A stretch of 64,000 bases of DNA from DASZUK01 sp035547695. GTDB lineage: Bacteria > Actinomycetota > Acidimicrobiia > Acidimicrobiales > RAAP-2. The position numbers and the translations under genes were made by a program. Location: positions 1-64,000 of the forward strand of contig DASZUK010000062.1 in assembly GCA_035547695.1 (NCBI GenBank), given 5' to 3'. The notes below the pieces were generated by a model. The model was given only the letters and a program-made list of their open reading frames with translations, made no database searches and was not told where the DNA came from. Positions 53,388-62,821 of this stretch are shown here, piece by piece. Position 1 is the first letter of the stretch. Every line of letters starts with the position of its first letter.

Positions 53388-53693
53388 TCAGGCTCGTTCA
53401 ACCCCGTTGGCTCGGTGTGCGTCGTAGAGGCGGCTAGTCGTGGTAGACGCCTCCTCGGAGGTGACTAGGGCCGAACCGGCGGGGTGGGCGCCCCGACCCT
53501 TGACTGGGCCGGCCACAGCGTCGCGGCTGGCCGCCAGCTCGCCCTCTGGCCCCCGACCAAGGTGGGCGCCGTAGAGGCGGCGCTGCGCTTGGCGGTCGGT
53601 GACCTGGAGGGCGCTGGCCGAGACCAGCCGCAAGAGCCCGTCGAAGTGGCCGTGGGTCTCTCGGATCGGATCGTCCAATGATTCCTCGGTCAT
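53388..53693 (-). CDS. Small hypothetical protein of the transfer operon
   Basis: 101 residues (MTEESLDDPIRETHGHFDGL, LLRLVSASALQVTDRQAQRR, LYGAHLGRGPEGELAASRDA). A GGGAG Shine-Dalgarno lies 7 nt before the ATG, 21 bp after the stop of the methylase/helicase. No family recognised. The 177-bp gap to the hydrolase holds a 12/13-match inverted repeat (53235-53247 and 53346-53358). Confidence 0.6.
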   Translation of the reverse strand: MTEESLDDPIRETHGHFDGLLRLVSASALQVTDRQAQRRLYGAHLGRGPEGELAASRDAVAGPVKGRGAHPAGSALVTSEEASTTTSRLYDAHRANGVERA

Positions 53694-53714
53694 CTGCGCT
53701 CCCTTCGCTCGGTA

Positions 53715-56700
53715 CTACCGGTCGAGGTCGTGACCGGGAATCGGCCGGCCTCGGTTGATCGGGATGGGTTCGACGGGAGGGGCCGATGGGTCGACCGACG
53801 GCTGGTGCGCCGGGCCGGCGCTCACGAGTCGTCGGACCTCGCTGATCTGGACCACCTCAGCCTGGGTTCCGGCATTGGCGTCGGGTGCTGATGGCGGCGC
53901 CTGGTGCTCCTCGCCGTAGCGGCGGGCCAGAGTCTCGCGCAGCGAGGTGAGCGTCCGGCGGGCGTCCTTCAGCTCGTCGACGTGGGGAAAGGGGGCTCCG
54001 AGCTTGGCCCGCACCCGGCCCAACTCGCTCGTCAGCTTCTCGAGTTCGGCGACGGCCAGAGCGTGGCGGTCGGGTAGTTCGTTGACCTGATTGGTCACAC
54101 GGACGATCGCGCCGATGAGTCCCTCGTGATCTCGCCGCTCGACCGAGACCGTGATCGAGGCGGCGCCGACGTCGAGCCTGAAGAACCCGCTGCCATCGCT
54201 CTGGACGATCCAGTCTACGGCGACACCCGAGCCCGGAAAGACGAGGAGCCCGGCACGGCGGTAGCGACCGAGGAGTGGGGCGAGCGCTCGGGCAGCGTCA
54301 CCCTTGTTGTCGAACTGTCGCCCGTCGATCTCGACGCACCAGGGCTCGCCAGTGCAGGCGGCCACCCGCCGGGATGGAGCCGCCAGCGCGTCGCGGCGGT
54401 GCTCGGTGGTGACGATGAGCGAGCTGACCGCTCGCTCGCGGCGGGCCAGAGCAGCCTGCTCGGTTCCGTGGCCCCGCTGGAGCCGTTCGAGTCGGCCGAT
54501 CCTGTCCTCGACGGTCGCTGCTTCGATGTAGGTCTCATCCCCCGAGGACAGCGCCATGATCTCCCCGTAGGCGATGGCCTCGGTGTCGGTGACCTCCAGC
54601 ACCCGCGGGCCGTTCAAGTCGGCACGGAGCAGTTGGCCGACGAAGCCTGCCTTGCGCTGGACGGTCTGCCAACCGAACGTCGAGAACGACCGCTCCTGGG
54701 CGTAGACAACCACCTCGATCTCCTCGTTTTGGTTGCCCTGTCGCAGACCTCGCCCGTCACGCTGCTCGATGATGTCGGGGCGCCAGGGCACCGAGAGGTG
54801 GTGAAGGGCAACCAGCCGGTCCTGGACGTTCGTGCCCATGCCCATCTTGGCGCTGGAAGTGATGGCCACGGCGTAGCGGCCATCCCGGCACGCGCTGAAG
54901 AAGCGCGCTTTGGCCTCGTCGTTTTTGTCGTGCTCGTGAACGATGCCGATCTTCTCGAAGGGGATGCCGCGATCCGCCAGCATCTGGCGGAACCGCTCGT
55001 AGGCCGACGTGCCGTCGCTCTTGGGGGTCCCCAGGTCACTGAAGGCGATCTGGAAGGCGCCGGTCCTCGGGTGGGGCAGGCCGGAGTCCGTCAGGTACTC
55101 GTGCTTTTCATGCAGTGCATAGACCGCGGCGATCCGATCGGCCGCCCGGGCCAGCGGCGCGAACCGCTCATCTACCCGCTCACCGCGAAAGCTCTCCCAG
55201 TCGAACGCCGCCAACCGGCAGTCCGAGCAGAGCTTCAGCATGTTGTCTTCTTCGGGCGCCACCGTTCCCGAGTGGATTGCCCTGGCACGCTTGGCGACCT
55301 CCTCGGTCATGAAGATCTCCATCTGCGGAGAGGCCGGCACGACCACCACCTCCCGCTTGCCACCTTTGAGGGTCGGTCGGGGGAGGTCGAGGTCTTCGGC
55401 CATCACCACGTCGGCGAACTCGCCCATGAAGCGGGCCAACTCGGGCAGGTTGGTGTACTTCGCCAACCGCTCGACCCGGCGCATCCGGGTGCCCGAGGGA
55501 TCGAGCTCCATCTGTGAGACGGTCCGGGTGAACTGTGCCCGGAAGGCGTCGAACGAGGAGATGCCGAGCTCCTCCATCAGATCCGGGCGCAGGTACTGGC
55601 CGAGTACCCACAGCTCGGCCACGGTGTTGGTGATGGGCGTTCCCGTCGCCATCGTGGCCACCGGGCGGTCCCCGAAGCGGTGCCGCAATGCCCGGAGCTT
55701 CTCGTCCAGGTCGTTGGCCTTCAGGCTCCCCGGCCCGACCGGCACGCCGCGCAGGTTGCGGGCCTTGGAGGTGAGCCCGAGGTTCTTGAACTCGTGGCCC
55801 TCGTCGACGCAGAGGTAGTCGATGCCTGCCTGGTCAAAGAAGAATTCGTGGTCGTCCCGGCGCTCACTCAGCGCGTGCTCGGCCTTCTTCAGCCGCTCCT
55901 CGTAGTTGAGCAGTGAGCGCTCGATCGCCTTGGTGAGGGTGCGGTCTGCGCCTCGGCCCTTGGCGTCGAGCCCAACCAGGTCCGAGCGCAGCTCGGCCAC
56001 CTTCTCGCGCAACACCCGCTTGGTGGCATCCGGCGACACCCCCCAGCGTCCGAAGGACGAATGCGTGATGACCACGGCGTCCCACTCATGGCTCTGCACC
56101 CGAGCGGCGAACATGGCCCGCTTGGTCGGGGAGATGTCTTCCCGGTCAATGACGAGGATTTCGGCTGCCGGATAGAGGTCGGCGATGTCCGTCGAGAACT
56201 GCTCCAGCATGTGGTTCGGCACTACGAAGGCCGGCAGGGCACACATGCCCAGGCGCCGCCGTTCCATCGCCCCGACGATCAGCTCCGCCGTCTTGCCCGC
56301 CCCCACGGCGTGGGCCAGCAGGGCGTCGCGCCCGAAGACGATGCGGGCGATGGCCTGGTGCTGGTGAGGGCGGAGTGAGAAGTCCGACCGCAGCCCTGGC
56401 GCCCGCATGGTGATCCCGGAGTAGGAGCGGGGAACGTAGGCGTTGAACTGCTCGTTGTAGCGCCCGAGCATCTCTGCCGAGCGCACCGGGTCGTCCTTCA
56501 AGAGCCAGGCGTCGAAGGCTTCTTGGAGCAGCTCGGACTTCTCAACGGCCTGCGTGGTGGCATCTGCGTCGACGATCCGGGCGTCGTTCGGGCCGAGTTT
56601 GGTAATGACCGGCGACCGGCCGTTCACTGCTGCACTGAGCACCGTGAGGGCGTCAAAGGACGGGCCGCCAAACTCGTGGTCCCGGCCCATCGACTGGCGA

Positions 56701-58799
56701 GCGGCCCCGCTGGCCCCGATTACCCACTCGCCAGTCGCCGTCGAATGCGACACCGTGATGTCCTGGCGCAAGTACCGTTCGGGGCAGAGGCTGCGGGCGA
56801 ACTCCTCGACGACCGTGACCGGCACCCAGGGGGCGCCGAGGGTGCCTTGCAACTCGTCAGCCGTCACGTCGCGGGGGATCACCGCGGTGAGGGCCTCGAC
56901 GTTGCGGGCGAAACGGTGGTCGTCGGCGGCGGCCGATTCGGCTTCTCGCAGCTTCACCCGGACGTTGCCCGATAGGTACTCCTCGGCTACCACCCACTGG
57001 TCGTGTGCGGGATCGAGATAGACCCGATCGCCGAGCGCGGCCAGCACCTCGGCTGCTGGCTGCGCGGTGACCTGGGCCAGGTACTCCACGTCCAACCGGC
57101 CCCGCTGCTGGAGCGACATGCTGAGCGCGTCGGCGGGGTCGTCCACGTGCTCGGGGACGACGACCGGATGGAGCACCCGGCGTTCGAGCATGGTGGCGGG
57201 GGCGGCCGTTCCCGTGGCCTCGTCGTACACCTCCAGGGCGGCGACGCGGGGCCAATCTGGGTCCCGGCGAAAGCCCCCCATGCGGGGGTAGGTACGCCGG
57301 TCGGTTGCTGGGTCGACTTTCACCCGGTTGAGCGGCCCGTAATGCTCGACGTACCGGCGATAGGTGGCGGCCAGGTCGGCTCGGCGGGCCTCGATGACCT
57401 CTTCGGTGGACTCCTGCGCCCCTTCCAGGTCGACAAGTTGGCGGGCTTGGTCCCGCAAGCTGACCAGGACCGCCAACTCGCCTCGGGTGGTCCCCGGATC
57501 GTGGGCCACCCAACTCTCGGGTCCACGCTGGCGAAAGAGGCCCGAGGGGAGTCGTTCGATCCGTCCCACGGGCGAGCGTTCACGGCCGACTCCCAACAGC
57601 ATCGAGGGGAGCCGCTCGGGCGCGCTTGGTTCCGGCACGATGCCGGCCTCGGTGACCAGGCGGGTGAGGGCCGCCGCCAGCTCCTCGGCGGTGTCCTTGC
57701 GGCCGGCGACGCGCATCTGGACGCCGAAGGGTCCGGTGGCTACCTGGATCTCACCGAGCACCTGGTTCGGGTGGGCCAGGTAGTAGGGGGAGAGGGCCAT
57801 CGGCTCCATGAGCGGCACCCCTCGCCACTCGGCCACCTCGGCGCTGCGGTCGAGGAACCCCGGCAGGTGGGCTGGCGGGGCACCGGATGCCCGGCCACGG
57901 AGCACCACCACGTCGGTCACGGCCGAGGTGCCGGCTTCTTGTTGGTGGGCGGCCGAGGGCAGACGGACGGCACCCACGAAGTCGGCATAGCGACCGATGG
58001 CCTGTCGCCCGGCCGTGGACTTGGCGTCGAGCGTGTAGCGGCTGGTGATGAGGATGGCGAGCCCGCCGGGCGCCAACATGGCGGCGGCCTTCGCCAGGAA
58101 GTGGTCGTGCATGGACAACTTGCGGTCCGGGTTGTAGGTGGGGTCGAACAGCCCGACCTCGGAGAAAGGCACGTTGCCGATCGCCACGTCCGCCCTTCCT
58201 GGGGCAACGGCCAGGGTGGCAAAGTCGGCGTTCACCACTTGGTGGCGCGGATCGGCCAGGAGTTGGGCGATCCGGGCAGTGGCGGGGTCCAGCTCCACCC
58301 CGAGGCCTCGCATCGCCTCGGGAGCGAGGCTGAGAAACGTGCCCCGCCCGCAGCCCGGCTCGACGAAGGTGCCCTCGGTGATCCCCGCCGCCTCCACTGC
58401 TGCCCACATGGCGGCGGCGAGGGCCGGATCGGTGTAGTGGGCATTCAGGGTGTTGCGGGCCGCTGCTGCATAGCCGTGCTCGCCCAACAGAGCTTTCAGG
58501 CGGGTGCGGTCCTCGGCGAACTCTGCTTTGTCGAAGACGCCGGGTGCCGCTCCCCAGCCGTGCCAACGGTCGAGTTGCTCGCGTTCTATGGCCCGCAGGC
58601 GCGGGTGGTCCTCTCCCCGATGCGCCTGGACGACGCCGAGGGCGGCGAGGTTGTCGGTTAGGGCGCGCTTGGGGGTGAGGACGGCTGGACGGGCAGCCAG
58701 TCCCCGTAGCTCGCCCCCTCGTCCTCCATCGCCATCACCTCGGAGATCGAGCCCGAGGAGCGATCGAGGCTCGCCACGCCCTGGCGGAACTCCCGCCAC
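53715..58799 (-). CDS. N6-adenine methylase / SNF2-type helicase fusion
   Basis: About 1694 residues. First third: DNA methyltransferase with NAHYTDPALAAAMWAA, FVEPGCGRGTFLSLAP (SAM motif I) and VAIGNVPFSEVGLF (NPPY-type motif IV as NVPF). Later: superfamily 2 helicase with LLAHAVGAGKTAELIVG (motif I), YLCVDEGHEFKNL (DExx box), TMATGTPITNTVAELW, and QRDGRGLRQGNQNEE (motif VI). Such giants are common in actinobacterial ICEs and phages and may protect transferred DNA. The start is unclear: homology begins near 58660, with no ATG/GTG/TTG after it; GTG 58799 is used, and the frame stays open to ATG 59108. Confidence 0.85.
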   Translation of the reverse strand: MAGVPPGRGEPRSLLGLDLRGDGDGGRGGELRGLAARPAVLTPKRALTDNLAALGVVQAHRGEDHPRLRAIEREQLDRWHGWGAAPGVFDKAEFAEDRTRLKALLGEHGYAAAARNTLNAHYTDPALAAAMWAAVEAAGITEGTFVEPGCGRGTFLSLAPEAMRGLGVELDPATARIAQLLADPRHQVVNADFATLAVAPGRADVAIGNVPFSEVGLFDPTYNPDRKLSMHDHFLAKAAAMLAPGGLAILITSRYTLDAKSTAGRQAIGRYADFVGAVRLPSAAHQQEAGTSAVTDVVVLRGRASGAPPAHLPGFLDRSAEVAEWRGVPLMEPMALSPYYLAHPNQVLGEIQVATGPFGVQMRVAGRKDTAEELAAALTRLVTEAGIVPEPSAPERLPSMLLGVGRERSPVGRIERLPSGLFRQRGPESWVAHDPGTTRGELAVLVSLRDQARQLVDLEGAQESTEEVIEARRADLAATYRRYVEHYGPLNRVKVDPATDRRTYPRMGGFRRDPDWPRVAALEVYDEATGTAAPATMLERRVLHPVVVPEHVDDPADALSMSLQQRGRLDVEYLAQVTAQPAAEVLAALGDRVYLDPAHDQWVVAEEYLSGNVRVKLREAESAAADDHRFARNVEALTAVIPRDVTADELQGTLGAPWVPVTVVEEFARSLCPERYLRQDITVSHSTATGEWVIGASGAARQSMGRDHEFGGPSFDALTVLSAAVNGRSPVITKLGPNDARIVDADATTQAVEKSELLQEAFDAWLLKDDPVRSAEMLGRYNEQFNAYVPRSYSGITMRAPGLRSDFSLRPHQHQAIARIVFGRDALLAHAVGAGKTAELIVGAMERRRLGMCALPAFVVPNHMLEQFSTDIADLYPAAEILVIDREDISPTKRAMFAARVQSHEWDAVVITHSSFGRWGVSPDATKRVLREKVAELRSDLVGLDAKGRGADRTLTKAIERSLLNYEERLKKAEHALSERRDDHEFFFDQAGIDYLCVDEGHEFKNLGLTSKARNLRGVPVGPGSLKANDLDEKLRALRHRFGDRPVATMATGTPITNTVAELWVLGQYLRPDLMEELGISSFDAFRAQFTRTVSQMELDPSGTRMRRVERLAKYTNLPELARFMGEFADVVMAEDLDLPRPTLKGGKREVVVVPASPQMEIFMTEEVAKRARAIHSGTVAPEEDNMLKLCSDCRLAAFDWESFRGERVDERFAPLARAADRIAAVYALHEKHEYLTDSGLPHPRTGAFQIAFSDLGTPKSDGTSAYERFRQMLADRGIPFEKIGIVHEHDKNDEAKARFFSACRDGRYAVAITSSAKMGMGTNVQDRLVALHHLSVPWRPDIIEQRDGRGLRQGNQNEEIEVVVYAQERSFSTFGWQTVQRKAGFVGQLLRADLNGPRVLEVTDTEAIAYGEIMALSSGDETYIEAATVEDRIGRLERLQRGHGTEQAALARRERAVSSLIVTTEHRRDALAAPSRRVAACTGEPWCVEIDGRQFDNKGDAARALAPLLGRYRRAGLLVFPGSGVAVDWIVQSDGSGFFRLDVGAASITVSVERRDHEGLIGAIVRVTNQVNELPDRHALAVAELEKLTSELGRVRAKLGAPFPHVDELKDARRTLTSLRETLARRYGEEHQAPPSAPDANAGTQAEVVQISEVRRLVSAGPAHQPSVDPSAPPVEPIPINRGRPIPGHDLDR

Positions 58800-59014
58800 C
58801 AGCGTTCGTTCTCGGTCTCGGGCTCTTCGGGCGCTTCCTCCACCCAAGTCCTGGCCCGAGCCTCCTGGATCGTCTCGGCCGCCACCTGGTCGGCCTCGCT
58901 GATCGCCGCCTGGCGCTCCGCTTCGTCCTGCGGCTGACGGCGCTCGATCATCTGGCGCCGCATCGTGGCGACCAGGGCTTCCTCGTCCAGGCTCAGGTCG
59001 TCGGGTACGAACAT
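58658..59014 (-). CDS. Small acidic protein overlapping the methylase/helicase start
   Basis: 118 residues (MFVPDDLSLDEEALVATMRR, QMIERRQPQDEAERQAAISE, TENERWWREFRQGVASLDRS). Strongly acidic, helical. GAGG Shine-Dalgarno 7 nt before ATG 59014. Its reading frame looks far more protein-like than the overlapping frame of the giant ORF, which is Arg/Gly/Pro-rich over the same stretch. Confidence 0.7.
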   Translation of the reverse strand: MFVPDDLSLDEEALVATMRRQMIERRQPQDEAERQAAISEADQVAAETIQEARARTWVEEAPEEPETENERWWREFRQGVASLDRSSGSISEVMAMEDEGASYGDWLPVQPSSPPSAP

Positions 59015-59100
59015 GGCCGTCCTCTTCCCTATATTCCTTGACTCCGCGTTCCTCGACGCCAGCATCGAGGGCGCCGAACAGGGAGAGCTGTTCGGCGTGC

Positions 59101-59685
59101 TCAGCCATGACCGGCGCTGCTGGTGGTTGCTACAGCGGTCGAATCCCATGTGCCGTCCTCCTCCCCCGAAGCGTACGCCTCGGGTGTGTCGGCCGGGGGA
59201 CCCCCGTTGGACGCCTCAGCCAAGGCGACGGCGAGGTCGTCGGGCATCGGCTCGCAGTCGAGGCCAGCAAGGTCTTGGTGCTCGTCCCGACACCCGGCGA
59301 ACGGCCCGGTCTCGGGGTCGAACAGGAAGGCCAGGTGGTGATCGGCGTGGTATACCCACCAGCTCGATAGCCCGGTCCCGCCTTCGACCCGAAACGCTTC
59401 CCAGGCTTGCCACAACGCCATGAGGCGGAGCACCGCTTCGGGGTGCGCCCACCACCGAGGGCACCAGGCTCGGCGGATCGGCTTGCGGCAGAGCGTCTGC
59501 GCTAGGTAGCCGGCTACGAACCCCTCCAGGCTCCCGAAGTACGGCCCGGGCTCCTCGTCGTCCTCCCCGTCGACCGTCTCGACCTCGGGGGCTGGCCCTG
59601 GTTCGGTGTCGAGGGGCATGGTCAACTGTCCGACCCACTGATCGCCGCTGTCGGTCGGCTGGCGATCGGGACTGTGCTCGGTCAT
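59101..59685 (-). CDS. DUF4913 family protein
   Basis: 194 residues. An acidic, disordered N-terminus is followed by the DUF4913 core: YFGSLEGFVAGYLAQTLCRK, RRAWCPRWWAHPEAVLRLMA, LWQAWEAFR, SSWWVYHADHHLAFLFDPET and GPFAGCRDEH. This family is restricted to actinobacterial conjugative elements; function unknown. ATG overlaps the VirD4 stop (ATGA). Confidence 0.88.
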   Translation of the reverse strand: MTEHSPDRQPTDSGDQWVGQLTMPLDTEPGPAPEVETVDGEDDEEPGPYFGSLEGFVAGYLAQTLCRKPIRRAWCPRWWAHPEAVLRLMALWQAWEAFRVEGGTGLSSWWVYHADHHLAFLFDPETGPFAGCRDEHQDLAGLDCEPMPDDLAVALAEASNGGPPADTPEAYASGEEDGTWDSTAVATTSSAGHG

Positions 59686-61376
59686 GCCACCTTCTTCTCC
59701 CGGCCTTCGCCGTAGCGGGCGATGGAGCGGGCGACGGCCGGTGCATGGGTGCCCTCGAAGCACGGCTGGACGGCCACCACCACCGGCCGTGCACCCGAGA
59801 GGAGGACGACGGCTCGCCGGGCCGGGAGTGCGGCGAGGGCATCGGGATCGAAGACCCGCTCCTTGCGCATCGAGGCGCTCACCTGGCGCCCCCAGCGCGA
59901 GTCGCTCACCGAGCGGGTCGGCAGATCGACGTCGCCCAGGACCTTGGAGAGCGAATCCAGGAACTCGGCCTCGCTCACCCCGCCGCCATAGATGCGGAGG
60001 TTGGCTGCACCCCACAGCTTGCCCATGGCCTCGCGGCCCCAGCACTCGACCCCCTGGGACCAGGACTGCAAGAAGCTCAGGAGCACGATGCCGCGCGACC
60101 CGTAGTGGGAGTAGAGGTCGGGCAGCTCCTTCCACCGGCAGACGTTCGCCACCTCGTCCAAGACGCAGACCATCGGGACGACCAGCCGCCCTCGGAGCGA
60201 GCGCGCCGCGTGGGCCTCGGCCGCCCGCAGCACCGCGGCGGTCAGCGCAGCCGTCAGCGGGCCGGCCGATCCCGGCCCTTCCATGGAGAGGGCGTAGAGG
60301 GTGTCGGTGCCGGTGACGAACTCGGCCGCCACGAACCGGGGTCGCTCGTCGTCGGCAACCGTGGCCCAGCGGGCCAACACCGGGTCCGAGAGGAAGGCGA
60401 TCATCTGACGGGCCGTGCCGAAGATACCGGCTCGTTGCTTCTCCGGCATCCCGAGGACGCCGCGCACGCCCGTTCCGGCCAGCGCATGATCGGCATGGCG
60501 CAGGTGACCGACCGCCTCGTCGTTGGTTGGGTCGGCAAGCCAGCGATAGACGTCGGTGACAGGCCGTTCGGCCAGGGCGGCAGCTAACAACATGGCGGCG
60601 AGCAGTTCTCTGCCCTCGGGGTCGAAGTAGGCGTCGGTGTGGGCACCGGCCTCCCTCGTGGCCGTGGCGAAGATGCCGGCCAAGGTGCGCGCCCCGGCGA
60701 TGTCGTGGGCCATATCCAAGGGGTTCCACCACCAGTTGGGCTCGCCACCGGCGATGGCTTGGGGGTCGTAGAGCCAGACCCGGTTGCCAGTCGCCTCCCG
60801 TGCCCCGCGGGTCATGTCCACCACGTCGCGCTTGTTCGAGGTGGCCACCACCGCGCCGGGGGCGCCGAGGACGGCCGGGACCACCCAGCCGGTGGTCTTG
60901 CCCATGCGAGACCCGGCGATGGCCACCGCCACGTCCTCCCATCCGGCCCGAACCTCGCGCCCGCTCACCACGTCGCGGCCGATGAGCGGGCCGGGACCAA
61001 CGTCGGGCGCCGGACCCCGTCGTGGATCGGTATAGCGACGCAGGGCCTCGGGGCTGCGTACCAAGAGCTTGGCCCGCTGGTCGGTCCGCCGCCCCCGTCC
61101 GCGTCGCCGGAAGACGACGACGGTCGCCGCGATGATGCCGGCGATCATGGCCCCTTGGACCACCAGCCAAACCGTGCATCCGGCCGTCCACGCCCCCCGG
61201 CGGCCGAGGAGGGCCGCGACTAGCGAGAAGGGATTGCCCGATGGTGGCGGTGCGTGACCGCTCCAGGCGGCCAAGTGCATGGCCGACCAGATGGCCCCCA
61301 CCCCGAGCACCACTGCCAGTAGGGCGGCTGCGATCGCCACCTCTTCGGCCGGCATCGGCAATCGGCGACGCGCCAT
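59682..61376 (-). CDS. VirD4/TraG-type coupling ATPase
   Basis: 564 residues. Two N-terminal membrane helices (VAIAAALLAVVLGVGAIWSA and VVQGAMIAGIIAATVVVF), then a FtsK/HerA-like motor: VAIAGSRMGKTTGWVVPAVL is Walker A and VPMVCVLDEVANVCRWKELP Walker B. VLLSFLQSWSQGVECWG is the TraG-type arginine/Gln strand. It connects the relaxosome to the T4SS channel. ATG 61376 overlaps the stop of the next gene by 1 bp (TGATG). A longer reading to 61550 is shadow. Confidence 0.9.
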   Translation of the reverse strand: MARRRLPMPAEEVAIAAALLAVVLGVGAIWSAMHLAAWSGHAPPPSGNPFSLVAALLGRRGAWTAGCTVWLVVQGAMIAGIIAATVVVFRRRGRGRRTDQRAKLLVRSPEALRRYTDPRRGPAPDVGPGPLIGRDVVSGREVRAGWEDVAVAIAGSRMGKTTGWVVPAVLGAPGAVVATSNKRDVVDMTRGAREATGNRVWLYDPQAIAGGEPNWWWNPLDMAHDIAGARTLAGIFATATREAGAHTDAYFDPEGRELLAAMLLAAALAERPVTDVYRWLADPTNDEAVGHLRHADHALAGTGVRGVLGMPEKQRAGIFGTARQMIAFLSDPVLARWATVADDERPRFVAAEFVTGTDTLYALSMEGPGSAGPLTAALTAAVLRAAEAHAARSLRGRLVVPMVCVLDEVANVCRWKELPDLYSHYGSRGIVLLSFLQSWSQGVECWGREAMGKLWGAANLRIYGGGVSEAEFLDSLSKVLGDVDLPTRSVSDSRWGRQVSASMRKERVFDPDALAALPARRAVVLLSGARPVVVAVQPCFEGTHAPAVARSIARYGEGREKKVA

Positions 61377-62821
61377 CACGCCACCTGCGCCCAGCGTTGG
61401 TTGGTGTCGTTGACCCGGCGTTCCTCGGCGGTCAGGATCACCTCGACGGGGACGCCCGGCCGACCACCTACCTTGACCAAGAACTTGCCCCGGCCCGGCG
61501 GCTCGGCCTCTCGCTCGGCCTCGCGGTCCCAAGCAGGCGGGGACGACCAACCGGTCAGCAGGCTCCGTTCGGGACCCGAGAGCGCCACGATCTCTTCCAC
61601 CGAGGCCAACTGGGCGGCGGCCAGGCCCCCGCAGATGACAAAGCCAGCCCGCTCGGCGAACCCCCGTGCCTTCATCCGGTCGGCTTCGCTCGGCAACGCC
61701 AGGAGGTCGTCCATCGAGTGGGTGACCATCGCCGTGCCGACGCCTTGGGTCCGGTTGAGCCGGGTGATGGCGTCAACCCGATCGACCATGCCGGTCCCGG
61801 CTCGCAGCACCCGCCACAGTTCGTCCAAGACGACGAAGTAGTTGCGGGCCGGGGCCAGGCCGGCGTCGGCCAGGGCTTGGGCGGCGGCCAAGGCTCCGAA
61901 GCCTTCGGCCCAGCACGCCAGCAGCACCGAGGCCTGCAACTTCTCGTCCGACTCGGAGATCCCCGAGATGTCGATGCACAGCGGCCCGTCCAAGGAGAGG
62001 GGCGTCGTCGTGCGCGCCGCGAACGACTCGCCCAAGGCCCCGGCACACAAGGCATGAAGCGAAGCTTCGAGCGGGTCGACGGCTGCCCGGTAGCGGTCGT
62101 CGTGGCCCCGAGCCAGGGTGACGTGGCGGACCGGTTCGGGTCCCTCCTCCAAGCAGGCAATGAGGTCATGCAAGGTCGCCAGGCCGGGTAGGTGGCGCTC
62201 GTCGAGCACGCTCAGGGCAGCCGAGAGGATGGCCTCTTCGGTGTCGGAGACCGGTCCACGGCGGTTGAGGCTGATCAGTGCGGCCACCATGGTCAGCCGA
62301 CGGCCGTGGGCGTCGGCCAAGAGCTTGCGCCGGGCCTTGCCAGTGAGCCGGCCGGCGGCTGCCGCGGCGGCGCCCGGGTCGACCACGTTGAGGGTGCCCT
62401 GTCCCCGGCCGAGGCGGACCACGTTGCCACCGAGCGCCTCAATGAGTTGCACGTAGTCGGGTTTCAAGTCCCCGAAGATGAGCGGGAGCGTCCCGAACCC
62501 GGCCAGTCCGAGCGCCATCCGCCGAATCACCGTCGACTTGCCCAGGCCGGGCTTGCCCAAGAGAAAGAGGCTTGGGGTACTGATGAGCCCAGCGCGGGTG
62601 AACCACGAGATCGGGTCGCAACAGACCGTTGCTGAGGTCCGGAGGTCCCGACCGAGCGGCACCCCCACCATGGGCGTGCCCGAACCGGCGATATAGGGCC
62701 ACAGGCCGCAGACCTGGCGGGTGGTGCCTCGCCACTCGGCTGGCGCCTCGGTCCAGGCGACCCGGCCCCCTCCCCGGCCCGCCCAGCCTCGTGCCGGCGC
62801 CGTGACCCCGGCGTTCCTCAT
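61376..62821 (-). CDS. VirB4/TraC-like T4SS ATPase
   Basis: 481 residues. LFLLGKPGLGKSTVIRRMAL is Walker A; YFVVLDELWRVLRAG Walker B; GTAMVTHSMDDLLAL the sensor strand. It lacks membrane helices and powers T4SS assembly. ATG 62821 overlaps the stop of the SCO6880 gene by 4 bp. Ordering SCO6880-VirB4-VirD4-DUF4913 is that of Streptomyces-type ICE transfer modules. Confidence 0.9.
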   Translation of the reverse strand: MRNAGVTAPARGWAGRGGGRVAWTEAPAEWRGTTRQVCGLWPYIAGSGTPMVGVPLGRDLRTSATVCCDPISWFTRAGLISTPSLFLLGKPGLGKSTVIRRMALGLAGFGTLPLIFGDLKPDYVQLIEALGGNVVRLGRGQGTLNVVDPGAAAAAAGRLTGKARRKLLADAHGRRLTMVAALISLNRRGPVSDTEEAILSAALSVLDERHLPGLATLHDLIACLEEGPEPVRHVTLARGHDDRYRAAVDPLEASLHALCAGALGESFAARTTTPLSLDGPLCIDISGISESDEKLQASVLLACWAEGFGALAAAQALADAGLAPARNYFVVLDELWRVLRAGTGMVDRVDAITRLNRTQGVGTAMVTHSMDDLLALPSEADRMKARGFAERAGFVICGGLAAAQLASVEEIVALSGPERSLLTGWSSPPAWDREAEREAEPPGRGKFLVKVGGRPGVPVEVILTAEERRVNDTNQRWAQVA

